From NCBI GenBank assembly GCA_910584055.1, contig CAJTZS010000033.1, positions 1 through 45,943 on the forward strand: 45,943 nt of DNA, read 5' to 3'. This document shows positions 8,463-17,711 of the stretch, one piece after another (within the stretch, counting starts at the first letter, position 1; every line of letters begins with the position of its first letter). Both the position numbers and the translations under genes were made by a program. This DNA is from an uncultured Muribaculaceae bacterium (GTDB lineage: Bacteria > Bacteroidota > Bacteroidia > Bacteroidales > Muribaculaceae). A model generated the notes under the pieces. The model was not told the origin of the DNA. It was given only the letters and a program-made list of their open reading frames with translations, and searched no databases.

Positions 8463-10262
8463 ATGGCATATAAAGAAACACATAATAGATTCACGGAGTG
8501 GTGGATGAAGGTAGTGATATGGAGGGAACATCATATCCGGGAAAAGAATTTTCTACTGATACTGGCACTCGTTGTAGGTGTGTTCTGTGGGTTTGCCGCG
8601 CAACTCCTCAAATTCCTAATCCACATGATAGCGGGAATGCTGACCGCCCATATGAATACCACGACCGCCAACTGGCTGTATCTGGTATATCCCGTGGTCG
8701 GTATCCTTATCGTCACGCTTTTCCTGAAATATGTTGTAAAAGAGAATATATCCCACGGTGTCACTAAAGTCCTTTATGCAATCTCGCGACGCAAGTCACG
8801 TCTGAAAAAACGTAACATGTATGCATCTCTCGTGGCATCATCGATAACGATCGGTTTCGGTGGATCTGTAGGGGCCGAAGGCCCGATCGTGTTCACCGGT
8901 GCAGCCATCGGCTCAAACGTCGGTCAGGCTTTCAGGCTTTCACCCCGTATCCTCATGATACTCGTCGGATGTGGAGCTGCCGCAGGTATTGCCGGGATTT
9001 TCCGCGCTCCCATAGCAGGGATGCTGTTCACACTCGAGGTGCTCATGATTGATCTCACTGGAATGACCGTGATGCCGCTGTTGCTTTCGTCAGTGGCTGG
9101 AGCCGTGGTCGCATACGTGCTTGAGGGGTATAATGCGGAATTTTTCTTCGTGCAGTCGGAAGCATTCGTCACAAACCGCATCCCGTTCACCATATTGCTC
9201 GGGATTGTCTGCGGACTTATGTCTTACTATTTCACAAAAGTGATGTTCATGATGGAATCGATGTTCGGCAAGCTGAAACATCAGAGCCTGAAGATAGCTG
9301 TGGGAGGAATCATAATGGCAGGACTTATATTCCTTTTTCCACCCCTATATGGTGAAGGCTACGGAGCTATAAACAACCTTCTGCTTGGAGATGTGTCCCA
9401 GGTTGTGGACGGGACAATATTCTATGTTGACCGTGACAACGTTTGGTTCCTCATTCTTTTTATCGCGGCTGTAGCCTTGACAAAAGCATTCGCCACTTCC
9501 GCCACCAATGGTGCCGGCGGTGTGGGCGGAACTTTTGCTCCTTCTCTGTTTGTCGGTGCTCTCACCGGATTCCTGTTTGCATACATTGTCAATAATCTTG
9601 ATCTTGGATTTGAATTGTCACAAAAGAATTTTGCACTAATGGGAATGGCGGGCGTTATGAGCGGAGTTATGCACGCCCCCCTCATGGCAATCTTCCTCAC
9701 AGCGGAAATGACCGGAGGCTACGATCTTTTCCTCCCCCTTCTCATTGTCTCCGCGCTCGCATATATAACAATACGCATATTCACACCATATAGCATATAT
9801 ACCATGCGCCTTGCCAAGGCTGGAGATCTCGTAACTCACCAGAAGGACAAGGCCGTGCTGACACTTCTTAAGGTTGACAACCTGATTGAAACAGACTTCA
9901 AGGAGGTACATCCCGAAATGAACCTTAAGGAGATGGTTGACGTAATTTCTGTATCAAACCGCAATCTTTTCCCTGTCACAGATGGAGACGGCTACCTCAA
10001 GGGTGTGGTTCTGCTTGACGAGATACGTAACATAATGTTTCGCGCCGACCTATACAAAAAAATGCATGTATCCAGATTTATGTCGGCTGTGCCTGAGGTA
10101 ATTGAGATATCCTATCCGATGGATAAGGTTATGGAGATTTTCGACCGCACCAATGCCTGGAACCTTCCTGTTGTAGACAATGGCAAATATGTAGGTTTCG
10201 TATCTAAATCCAAAATATTCAATTCCTATCGCCGCGTGCTACGTCACTTCACGGAAGATTAG
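8463..10262 (+). CDS. ClC-family chloride channel/antiporter with CBS domains
   Basis: This protein of about 599 residues has many membrane helices of the ClC fold (residues 30-440) and a C-terminal cytoplasmic pair of CBS domains (about 460-595). The selectivity motif GAEGP at 137-141 includes the gating glutamate E139, and GGTFAP is present near residue 365. The usual first motif GSGIP is replaced by a divergent SHGV segment. ClC proteins move chloride, or exchange it for protons; which applies here is uncertain. The ATG at 8463 is preferred to an in-frame GTG at 8409 that would overlap the previous gene. It precedes fmt by 33 bases. Confidence 0.92.
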   Translation: MAYKETHNRFTEWWMKVVIWREHHIREKNFLLILALVVGVFCGFAAQLLKFLIHMIAGMLTAHMNTTTANWLYLVYPVVGILIVTLFLKYVVKENISHGVTKVLYAISRRKSRLKKRNMYASLVASSITIGFGGSVGAEGPIVFTGAAIGSNVGQAFRLSPRILMILVGCGAAAGIAGIFRAPIAGMLFTLEVLMIDLTGMTVMPLLLSSVAGAVVAYVLEGYNAEFFFVQSEAFVTNRIPFTILLGIVCGLMSYYFTKVMFMMESMFGKLKHQSLKIAVGGIIMAGLIFLFPPLYGEGYGAINNLLLGDVSQVVDGTIFYVDRDNVWFLILFIAAVALTKAFATSATNGAGGVGGTFAPSLFVGALTGFLFAYIVNNLDLGFELSQKNFALMGMAGVMSGVMHAPLMAIFLTAEMTGGYDLFLPLLIVSALAYITIRIFTPYSIYTMRLAKAGDLVTHQKDKAVLTLLKVDNLIETDFKEVHPEMNLKEMVDVISVSNRNLFPVTDGDGYLKGVVLLDEIRNIMFRADLYKKMHVSRFMSAVPEVIEISYPMDKVMEIFDRTNAWNLPVVDNGKYVGFVSKSKIFNSYRRVLRHFTED

Positions 10263-10295
10263 TAAGGTGTTTACTCTTAGAAAGAATTTAAAAGA

Positions 10296-11249
10296 ATGAA
10301 AAAAGAAGATCTTAAAATAGTTTTTTTCGGGACACCCGAATTTGCAGTCACAAGTCTCGCACGACTTGTTGATGAAGGTTACAATATATCCGCAGTCGTC
10401 ACTATGCCCGATAAGGAAGCCGGGCGCGGACGCAAACTCATGCAGAGCGATGTTAAAAAATATGCAGTCGAAAAAGGATTGAGGATTCTGCAGCCTGAAA
10501 AACTTAAGGCTCCGGAATTCGTGGATTCACTCCGTGAAATTAATGCCGACTTGTTTATCGTGATAGCATTCCGCATGCTTCCGGAAGTGGTTTGGACGAT
10601 GCCCCGTCTCGGCACGTTCAACCTTCATGGCTCACTGCTGCCAAAATACCGTGGCGCGGCCCCTATAAACCGGGCAATAATGAATGGAGAGAAAGAGACA
10701 GGTGTCACCACGTTCTTTCTCAAACATGAGATTGACACTGGCGATATGATCGGCTCCCGCTCAATCCCGGTCGGAGAAAACGACAATGTGGGTGTAGTCT
10801 ACGACAGACTGATGAATATCGGAGCAGACATGGTCATAGAGACTGTGGAGAACATTATCAACGACACCTTGACCGTCAGGCCGCAGCCGGAAGGTGAATT
10901 CACACCTGCACCAAAGATATTCAAAGAGGATTGCAGGATAAATTGGGATTCCGCAACCAAAGACATTCACAATCATATCCGTGGCTTATCCCCATACCCC
11001 GCCGCCTATTCAACGTTAGAGGATGTAGATGGTAAAGTTCTGGATGTAAAGATTTTCGAATCAAGAAAATCTTGTGACTGCCCATCAAAAGGCATGTATT
11101 CTCCCGGAACGGTGATAATCAATGGGAAACGAATGTTCGTTACCACAGCAGATGGATGTATAGAAATCCTCTCGCTCCAACCGTCAGGAAAAAAACGTAT
11201 GGAAACTTCCGCTTTCCTTTTAGGTTATCATCCGGTTAGATTCAAATAG
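10296..11249 (+). CDS. fmt: Methionyl-tRNA formyltransferase
   Basis: Fmt formylates initiator Met-tRNA with 10-formyl-tetrahydrofolate. The 317-residue protein shows the N-terminal fold FFGTPEFAV and the active-site loop NLHGSLLPKYRGAAP with H111. The catalytic aspartate D150 is in EIDTGD, and a C-terminal OB-like tRNA-binding domain is present. Length is normal. It is 13 bases before menD in the same run, with no terminator between them. Confidence 0.96.
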   Translation: MKKEDLKIVFFGTPEFAVTSLARLVDEGYNISAVVTMPDKEAGRGRKLMQSDVKKYAVEKGLRILQPEKLKAPEFVDSLREINADLFIVIAFRMLPEVVWTMPRLGTFNLHGSLLPKYRGAAPINRAIMNGEKETGVTTFFLKHEIDTGDMIGSRSIPVGENDNVGVVYDRLMNIGADMVIETVENIINDTLTVRPQPEGEFTPAPKIFKEDCRINWDSATKDIHNHIRGLSPYPAAYSTLEDVDGKVLDVKIFESRKSCDCPSKGMYSPGTVIINGKRMFVTTADGCIEILSLQPSGKKRMETSAFLLGYHPVRFK

Positions 11250-11261
11250 GGGCGTTATAAG

Positions 11262-13022
11262 ATGTTAGAGAATACAGAAACCTCCAACGGAATTAATCAT
11301 TCTGAGGATACGGACAAGGAATATTGCCGCATCTTATATGACATCCTTATTGCCAAGGGGGTGAAAGACATTGTTCTTTCTCCCGGGAGCCGCAATGCAC
11401 CTCTGCTGCTTGGGGCTTGCTGTCGCCAATTCAATCATCACGTCATCATTGACGAACGAACAGCTGCATTCGTTGCCCTTGGCATGGCGCTCGGGTCCAA
11501 CAGACCGGTGGCAATATGCTGCACTTCCGGAACAGCCCTTTATAATTATGCCCCGGCGGTTGCCGAAGCATTCTATCAACAGATTCCTCTTATCGTGGTT
11601 TCGGCTGACAGACCGTTGGAATGGATAGACCAGGATGACTCCCAGACTCTCGTGCAATCCGGAGCCTTGTCTAAAATAGTGAAGGGAAGTTATGACATCC
11701 CGGTGCAGCATAAAGATGACATAAACGAAAAATGGTATGTCAACCGCATCATAAATGAAGCCTGCAACCTCGCCCTTTCAGGGCGGCGGGGTCCGGTGCA
11801 TATAAACATTCGTCTTGACAATCCACTCACCGACACTTGCCCATACACTCCCGGCAATCCAAGAATAATAGAATATATTGACAATCTCAATTTCCAGTCC
11901 GGTCAATATAAGGAATTTGCATCCTCCCTGACAGGAAAAAAGATACTGTTAACGGCAGGATTTATGCAGCCGGATAACGAAAGGAATAAATCAGTCTTGA
12001 ATTTTGCCAGCCTGCCTTGTGTCGCCGTCATGAGCGAGACTCTGTCTAACCTGCACCTTCCGGACAACCCTTATTCTATCGACATTGTCCTTACATGGCT
12101 TGAAAAATACGCCGATTCCGATACAATCGAGCAACTGCGACCGGATGTTGTGATTTCAATAGGAGGAGCTCTTGTTTCTCGTAAATTAAAAGAATTTCTA
12201 AGGAAATATCCCCCGACAGAACACTGGACATTGGGAGATACAAACCCTTCGGCTGATTGCTTCAAGGCTCTTACAAAACATATAAATATAGATCCGGCTA
12301 AGTTCTTGAAAGGACTTAATCAGCATAAGTCGAGATTATGCAACGTTGAGTCAACAGACATATCCCGACAATATGCACGCATATGGAAAGAATGCCGTGA
12401 AAAGGCCCTGATAGATAGGGACGAATATCTTTCAGAACATTCCGAATGGTCAGAGATATCAGCTTTCCGCCATATACTCAATGAACTACCCACATCTTTC
12501 AACCTGTTCCTCAGCAATGGAACAGCCGTGAGATACGGGCAACTGTTCACACAAAACATTCCTCACGCCGTATTCGGCTGTAGAGGAGTGTCGGGGATTG
12601 ACGGAACATCTGCCACGGCTGTCGGTTGCGCAATGGCATATCAGGGGCCAACACTTCTGCTGACCGGAGACATGTCAATGGCATATGGCGTGGATATATT
12701 GTCGCTAAATAATATACCCCGAAATTTCAAGATTATTGTAATCAACAATTCCGGAGGAGGCATATTCCGTTTCATACCTTCCACCAGGGAATGTCCGGTA
12801 CGTGAAGAATTGTTCTGCGCAGCTCCGAACCTTCCGCTACGCGGACTCGCGGAAGCATATGGATGGAAGTATTTCCGGGCCCATTCAATGGAGGAACTCG
12901 AGGCGATATACCTTCCTTTCCTGACATTGAAACAGAAATCAATACTTGAAATAAAAGCAGACGACAACATATCTGCAAATGTTTTAATAGGACTATTAGA
13001 AAATAGAATTAATAGAAAATAG
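11262..13022 (+). CDS. menD: SEPHCHC synthase (MenD)
   Basis: MenD is the ThDP-dependent enzyme that joins isochorismate and 2-oxoglutarate in menaquinone synthesis. The 586-residue protein has the N-terminal SPGSRNAPL substrate-binding motif. In the C-terminal third it has the ThDP/magnesium motif GDMSMAYGVDIL followed by INNSGGGIF. It opens the menD-menB-menC-menE block, which lacks menF and menH. The gap to menB is nine bases. Confidence 0.95.
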   Translation: MLENTETSNGINHSEDTDKEYCRILYDILIAKGVKDIVLSPGSRNAPLLLGACCRQFNHHVIIDERTAAFVALGMALGSNRPVAICCTSGTALYNYAPAVAEAFYQQIPLIVVSADRPLEWIDQDDSQTLVQSGALSKIVKGSYDIPVQHKDDINEKWYVNRIINEACNLALSGRRGPVHINIRLDNPLTDTCPYTPGNPRIIEYIDNLNFQSGQYKEFASSLTGKKILLTAGFMQPDNERNKSVLNFASLPCVAVMSETLSNLHLPDNPYSIDIVLTWLEKYADSDTIEQLRPDVVISIGGALVSRKLKEFLRKYPPTEHWTLGDTNPSADCFKALTKHINIDPAKFLKGLNQHKSRLCNVESTDISRQYARIWKECREKALIDRDEYLSEHSEWSEISAFRHILNELPTSFNLFLSNGTAVRYGQLFTQNIPHAVFGCRGVSGIDGTSATAVGCAMAYQGPTLLLTGDMSMAYGVDILSLNNIPRNFKIIVINNSGGGIFRFIPSTRECPVREELFCAAPNLPLRGLAEAYGWKYFRAHSMEELEAIYLPFLTLKQKSILEIKADDNISANVLIGLLENRINRK

Positions 13023-13031
13023 AATACATTC

Positions 13032-13844
13032 ATGAACTGGAAAAGAATAAAAGAGTATACAGACATCCTCTTCGAGGAAATGGACGGAATTGCAAAAATC
13101 ACCATTAACCGTCCTAAGGTTTATAATGCATTCCGCCCTCTTACCAACAAAGAGATGCTTGAAGCATTCGCCATCTGTAGGGAACGTGCCGACATCCGGG
13201 TCATCATCCTGACGGGGATCGGTGACAAGGCCTTCTGTAGCGGGGGCGATCAAAATGCAAAAGGTCACGGAGGTTATGTTGATGAGAACGGCGTGCCGCG
13301 ACTTAACGTTCTCGAACTTCACCACGCCATACGTTCCATACCTAAGCCGGTAATCGCCATGGTGAACGGATATTCGATAGGAGGAGGTAACGTGCTTCAG
13401 GTCGTATGCGACCTTTCCATAGCATCGGAGAATGCACGTTTCGGACAAACCGGACCGAAGGTAGGGAGCTTTGACGGTGGATTCGGAGCTTCATATCTCG
13501 CACGCTGCGTCGGGCAGAAAAAAGCGCGAGAAATCTGGTATCTTTGTAAACAATATACGGCACAGGAGGCGTTGGAAATGGGAATGGTCAATGCTGTTGT
13601 CCCGTTCGATAAACTTGAAGAGACCACCGTTGATTGGGCCAGGACGATAATGAAACGCTCTCCTTTCGCAATCCGAATGATCAAGCGAGCACTGAACGCC
13701 GAACTTGACGGCCAACGTGGGCTTATGGAATTTGCCGGGGACGCAACCCTCATGTATTATATGATGGACGAGGCGCAGGAAGGTAAAAACGCCTTCCTTG
13801 AAAAACGCGATCCAAACTTCGACCAGTATCCGATGTTCCCTTGA
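13032..13844 (+). CDS. menB: 1,4-dihydroxy-2-naphthoyl-CoA synthase (MenB)
   Basis: This 270-residue crotonase-family enzyme cyclises O-succinylbenzoyl-CoA to DHNA-CoA. Visible features are the FCSGGDQ segment, an oxyanion-hole loop GYSIGGGN, the QTGPKVGSFDGG loop typical of MenB rather than generic enoyl-CoA hydratases, and the C-terminal YMMDEAQEGKNAF. It sits between menD and menC with short gaps, consistent with co-translation. Confidence 0.96.
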   Translation: MNWKRIKEYTDILFEEMDGIAKITINRPKVYNAFRPLTNKEMLEAFAICRERADIRVIILTGIGDKAFCSGGDQNAKGHGGYVDENGVPRLNVLELHHAIRSIPKPVIAMVNGYSIGGGNVLQVVCDLSIASENARFGQTGPKVGSFDGGFGASYLARCVGQKKAREIWYLCKQYTAQEALEMGMVNAVVPFDKLEETTVDWARTIMKRSPFAIRMIKRALNAELDGQRGLMEFAGDATLMYYMMDEAQEGKNAFLEKRDPNFDQYPMFP

Positions 13845-13854
13845 TAAAAGAGAT

Positions 13855-14913
13855 ATGAGATTAGAGTTCTGTCCATATAATCTGATTTTCAAGAAACCCG
13901 CCGGCACCTCACGCGGGGTATTAACCGAGAAAATCACCTGTTTCCTTCGTCTCTTCGATGAATCCGACCCTTCAAATTTCGGATTAGGTGAAGCCGCTGT
14001 CTTCCCGGGACTTTCCCCCGAAGCGGATGAGAGGTATTTTTACAAACTGATGGAACTGCAAGCCAATATCCGTCTCGGATTGCAGACAGACCTGTCGCAT
14101 TTCCCGTCTCTTCAAATGGGTCTGGAACAAGCTATCCGCGATTTCAGCGGAGGCTGCAAGGGTATCTATTTCAACTCCCCCTTCATTCTCGGGCAGAGAG
14201 ACATAACAATCAACGGGCTTATCTGGATGGGCGATTATGACATGATGATCGAGCAGATAGAAGATAAGCTTGCCGCCGGTTTCAGTTGCATAAAACTTAA
14301 AATCGGTGCGATTGACTGGAAAAGCGAAGTTGACATGATTGAATATATCCGCCGCAGATACGACCGGGATAGAGTCGAGATACGCGTAGACGCCAATGGC
14401 GGGTTCACGATGGATAACTCTTTGCCCCGGCTGAAAAGACTTTCCGATCTCGGTGTCCATTCCATCGAACAACCGATCAAAAGCGGAACCCCGCAGTTGA
14501 TGCGTTTTCTATGTGACGTATCTCCCCTCCCGATTGCATTGGATGAAGAGCTGATAGGCAAGTTCGACACCGATTCCAAAATTGCCACGCTCGATGAAAT
14601 CCGACCAGCGTACATTGTGATAAAGCCATCCCTTGAAGGAGGTTTTTCGGGGGCGGAGGAATGGATAAAACTTGCCGAGGAAAGAGGAATCGGCTGGTGG
14701 ATCACATCTTCCTTGGAATCTAATATCGGCCTTAATGCCCTCGCACAATGGGTTGCGACATTGAAACAGACTATACCCCAGGGACTCGGAACAGGAGCAT
14801 TGTTCAACAACAATATCGGTTCTCCAATATATACTGACGGCGAACACCTTAAATATAGTCCTGCCATGACCTTGGATTACACATCCATCAATAGCCTCGA
14901 TTGGAGAAGTTGA
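13855..14913 (+). CDS. menC: o-succinylbenzoate synthase (MenC)
   Basis: This 352-residue enolase-superfamily enzyme dehydrates SHCHC to o-succinylbenzoate. Catalytic and metal residues are visible: KLK (K147, K149), D179 in RVDANGG, E205 in SIEQP, D230 in ALDEE and K257 in VIKPS. The ATG at 13855, 11 bases after the menB stop, is the proper start; a longer frame reaching into menB is an artefact. MenC sequences diverge strongly, so context with menB and menE adds weight. Confidence 0.93.
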   Translation: MRLEFCPYNLIFKKPAGTSRGVLTEKITCFLRLFDESDPSNFGLGEAAVFPGLSPEADERYFYKLMELQANIRLGLQTDLSHFPSLQMGLEQAIRDFSGGCKGIYFNSPFILGQRDITINGLIWMGDYDMMIEQIEDKLAAGFSCIKLKIGAIDWKSEVDMIEYIRRRYDRDRVEIRVDANGGFTMDNSLPRLKRLSDLGVHSIEQPIKSGTPQLMRFLCDVSPLPIALDEELIGKFDTDSKIATLDEIRPAYIVIKPSLEGGFSGAEEWIKLAEERGIGWWITSSLESNIGLNALAQWVATLKQTIPQGLGTGALFNNNIGSPIYTDGEHLKYSPAMTLDYTSINSLDWRS

Positions 14914-14917
14914 AGAT

Positions 14918-15850
14918 ATGACTTACGAAGAGTTAGCTTTCCAATGGCAGACATGCGATAAGATACCGTGCCACACTTCCGGTTCCACCGGAGATCCTAA
15001 AGAGATTTTTCTAACAAAGAAGGATATGCTCGACAGCGCACTGCGCACTGTCGAGTATTTCGGTATCGACAATAATTCTCTTCTCTATTCATGCATATCA
15101 CCGGATTACATAGGCGGCAAAATGATGTTTGTACGTCAGCAAGTTGCAGGATGCGAATTCAAATGGGAAAAACCGAATAACCGCCCCCTCGCGAATTACC
15201 ATGGAGATCCGATCACCCTGCTTTCAGTCGTGCCTTCCCAGATGATATATATTCTCGATAATATCAGGGACATGCCGGAAATCAGGAATATCCTCATCGG
15301 AGGCTCCGCCATTCCAGTTTCTCTCAGGGAAAGAATCTCAGAGAGCAATCTTAACGCTTTCGAAAGTTATGGCATGACAGAAACATCTTCCCACATCGCC
15401 TTAAGAAGAATCGAAGTCATACCCTCTCCATTCAGGACTCTCGGAAACATAACAGTAGAGGAAGACAATGGCGCATTGAAAATCAATATACCTGAATGGC
15501 AAACAATTGTGACAAATGATGCTGCCGAGGTCATATCCCCATATGAATTCAATATTCTCGGCCGGCTTGACAATATAATTATTTCCGGCGGCAAAAAAAT
15601 CAATCCCGAAACCGTTGAAGAAAAACTTTCAGCAAAACTTGACATACCATTTTTCATAACATCCCTTCCTGATGAAAAATGGGGCGAAAGGGTTGTTATC
15701 GTAGCGCAGACAGATAACGATAAAACAAAAATGATACAAGATGCCTGCAACAGTATTGAAGACAGTTTTTTGCGTCCAAAACAAATAATAATCAAAGAAA
15801 AACTCCCTCTTACGTCCAACGGGAAGATTATAAGAAGTTGTTTAGACTAA
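14918..15850 (+). CDS. menE: o-succinylbenzoate-CoA ligase (MenE)
   Basis: This adenylate-forming enzyme makes OSB-CoA. It shows the P-loop-like TSGSTGDPKE near residue 20, SYGMTETSSH near 150, the hinge GRLDNIIISGGKKI near 212 and the catalytic-lysine region LTSNGKI near the end. At 310 residues it is shorter than the roughly 450-490 of other bacteria, because the N-terminal region is reduced; similar short MenE forms occur in Bacteroidales. It starts 4 bases after menC. Its last six codons lie inside a perfect 19-bp inverted repeat. Confidence 0.93.
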   Translation: MTYEELAFQWQTCDKIPCHTSGSTGDPKEIFLTKKDMLDSALRTVEYFGIDNNSLLYSCISPDYIGGKMMFVRQQVAGCEFKWEKPNNRPLANYHGDPITLLSVVPSQMIYILDNIRDMPEIRNILIGGSAIPVSLRERISESNLNAFESYGMTETSSHIALRRIEVIPSPFRTLGNITVEEDNGALKINIPEWQTIVTNDAAEVISPYEFNILGRLDNIIISGGKKINPETVEEKLSAKLDIPFFITSLPDEKWGERVVIVAQTDNDKTKMIQDACNSIEDSFLRPKQIIIKEKLPLTSNGKIIRSCLD

Positions 15851-16026
15851 TTTTTTATTAACATTTGCAGGCATATTTTGAGCAGGTTTCTTTCATCGAA
15901 GAGACGGCAACCTTTCGGTTGGCGGCGATGAGAGGGAAGAAAGATGCCAAAATAGACCGCAAGGGTTAATAAAAGAATAAATATAATTTCGTTTTTAACA
16001 TTCGTAAATTAGTCTAAACAACTTCT
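15833..16026. repeat. 19-bp inverted repeat enclosing a long folded element
   Basis: Arms 15833-15851 and 16008-16026 are exact reverse complements (AGAAGTTGTTTAGACTAAT and its complement); the left arm contains the menE stop. Inside is a nearly continuous imperfect helix. TTTTATTAAC at 15853 pairs with GTTAATAAAA at 15965, TTGC at 15865 with GCAA at 15959, and TATTTTG at 15874 with CAAAATA at 15948. Further in, TTTCTT at 15887 pairs with AAGAAA at 15937, CATCG at 15894 with CGATG at 15926, and CAACC-TTTC-GGTTG closes the tip at 15908-15921. It could be a small structured RNA, a terminator/attenuator or a MITE-like element; there is no gene in it. Confidence 0.7.
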
Positions 16027-16059
16027 AAGGAAGATTTGAGCATAAAAATTTCATTTTTA

Positions 16060-16084
16060 ACAAATTTTGTTATAAATTTGTGTT
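16060..16084 (+). promoter_or_regulatory. Promoter and dyad upstream of the Crp/Fnr gene
   Basis: TAAATTTG at 16073-16080 fits the Bacteroidota -7 box. It lies in a dyad (AACAAATT ... AATTTGTGTT) that resembles a Crp/Fnr-type operator in layout. Autoregulation is an inference. The leader to the ATG is about 45 bases. Confidence 0.4.
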
Positions 16085-16129
16085 ATAAAACAGAAAAATC
16101 CTGTTATCCCAGTATCACAGCAGGTGAAT

Positions 16130-16831
16130 ATGATAAAGAAAAGTACATTAGAGCGAATCATTGGAGATGATCTTTCGGATATGTGGAATGCACTTCGTCC
16201 GGAAGAGAAACGTATAGTCACTGATAATTTCAGATACGAGCAGTACAAGAAAAATCAGATAATCTATGCAGAAAAAGAAACTCCCGAAAATCTTTATTGT
16301 CTGCTCGACGGCAAAGTGAAACTATATAAGAGCGGGATAGGCGACAGAGTTCAGATTCTGCGTCTTTATAGGCCGGTGCAATATTTCGGATACCGCGCAT
16401 ATTTTGCTCGCGAACCATATGTCTCGACGGCTGCCGCGTTTGAACCTTCTGTAATCGGAATCATACCGATGAGGATAGTGGAAGATCTTGTTCGCCATAA
16501 CAACGACCTGGCAATGTTCTTCATCCACGAGTTATCGCGCAATCTCGGAGGTGCGGACACGAAGATAATAAATCTGACTCAAAAACACATCCGCGGTCGT
16601 CTTGCCGAATCACTTCTCTTGCTTGCAGACAACTATGGCTATGAGGACGATGATTCCACCCTGAAGATATATATGAGCCGGGAAGACCTTGCCAATCTTT
16701 CAAATATGACGACATCAAATGCCATCCGGACCCTCATGTCGTTTGTGACGGAAAAATTGATTCTTGTAGACGGGCGCAGGATAAAGATCATCAACGAACC
16801 CCAACTCCGCAAGATATCAAAATTCGGATAA
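16130..16831 (+). CDS. Crp/Fnr-family transcriptional regulator
   Basis: This protein of about 233 residues has an N-terminal cyclic-nucleotide-binding-like beta-roll (residues 15-130; YCLLDGKVKLYKSG) and a C-terminal winged helix (about 155-225; MSREDLANLSNMTTSNAIRTL is the recognition region). No cysteine cluster for an Fe-S cofactor is seen, so it is not a classical Fnr. The effector is unknown. The ATG at 16130 is preferred to an in-frame GTG at 16124. It lies alone between the menE element and a shared terminator. Confidence 0.88.
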   Translation: MIKKSTLERIIGDDLSDMWNALRPEEKRIVTDNFRYEQYKKNQIIYAEKETPENLYCLLDGKVKLYKSGIGDRVQILRLYRPVQYFGYRAYFAREPYVSTAAAFEPSVIGIIPMRIVEDLVRHNNDLAMFFIHELSRNLGGADTKIINLTQKHIRGRLAESLLLLADNYGYEDDDSTLKIYMSREDLANLSNMTTSNAIRTLMSFVTEKLILVDGRRIKIINEPQLRKISKFG

Positions 16832-16870
16832 ATCTTGAACCGACTTTATTATATGCCATACGCGCATATT

Positions 16871-16909
16871 AAAATAGGGATTGTCATAATGACAATCCCT
16901 ATTTTTATA
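16871..16909. terminator. Bidirectional intrinsic terminator
   Basis: A perfect 15-bp stem (16871-16885 with 16891-16905) around ATAAT has A-rich and T-rich ends. It lies between the convergent Crp/Fnr gene and lpxA and can serve both. Confidence 0.85.
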
Positions 16910-16926
16910 TTGAAATGCTAAGTTAT

Positions 16927-17700
16927 TTATATCACTGAGCGGATGATACCCCTTTCTGAGTTTGTAACGAAGTCTACAATCTCGTTACGATATGTCGATT
17001 CCGGAATACGCTCCTCTATCAGCTTCACTGCATTGGTAACATTCAGATCGCTCATATATAGAAGCCGGTAAATCTCGCCGATATGCCGGATCTCCTCTTC
17101 GGTGAACCCATTGCGGTGCAGACCCACAGTGTTAAGTCCGACATAAGAAATAGGTTCGCGCGCTGCCTTCACAAAAGGAGGGATATCCTTGTTTACCAAT
17201 GCCCCTCCCTGCAACATTATATTGCGTCCGATATGGCAGAACTGATGAATCAAACTTCCGCCTCCGATAACAGCGGCATCATCAACCACTACCTCACCTG
17301 CAAGCTGGGTTGCATTAGACATGATCACTCGATTTCCCAAACGACAGTCGTGCGCTACATGGCTATACGCCATGATCAGACAGTTTTTGCCGATACGGGT
17401 CTCACCCTTCGAAGCTGTCCCCCTGTTAACAGTCACACACTCGCGAAGCGTCGTGCCGTCACCAACATAAGCATATGTCTTTTCACCTTTGAATTTAAGA
17501 TCCTGAGGTATACCCGCAACAACCGCGCCGGGAAATATCCTCACATTGTTCCCTATCCTCGCACCGGGAAAAATCGTTACATTCCCAAAAATCTCACAGT
17601 TGTCGCCGATCTCGACATCCTCGTAAATGTTGGTAAAATTACCGATCGTTACGTTCCGCCCAATTTTTGCCTCCGGATGGACACTATATAAGTTTGACAT
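16927..17700 (-). CDS. lpxA: Acyl-ACP-UDP-N-acetylglucosamine O-acyltransferase (LpxA)
   Basis: LpxA performs the first step of lipid A synthesis, adding a hydroxyacyl chain to UDP-GlcNAc. The 257-residue protein is a left-handed beta-helix of hexapeptide repeats (IGNFTNIYEDVEIGDN and onward). The catalytic His is in MAYSHVAHDCRLG, and a C-terminal helical region is present. It is the last gene of lpxD-lpxC/fabZ-lpxA and starts 11 bases after the fusion gene. Confidence 0.95.
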   Translation of the reverse strand: MSNLYSVHPEAKIGRNVTIGNFTNIYEDVEIGDNCEIFGNVTIFPGARIGNNVRIFPGAVVAGIPQDLKFKGEKTYAYVGDGTTLRECVTVNRGTASKGETRIGKNCLIMAYSHVAHDCRLGNRVIMSNATQLAGEVVVDDAAVIGGGSLIHQFCHIGRNIMLQGGALVNKDIPPFVKAAREPISYVGLNTVGLHRNGFTEEEIRHIGEIYRLLYMSDLNVTNAVKLIEERIPESTYRNEIVDFVTNSERGIIRSVI

Positions 17701-17711
17701 TATTTTACGAC

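Noticed and set aside
13798..13854. Upstream extension of menC overlapping menB
   Set aside because: The extra residues are encoded within menB and lack MenC similarity; the ATG at 13855 gives the family N-terminus.
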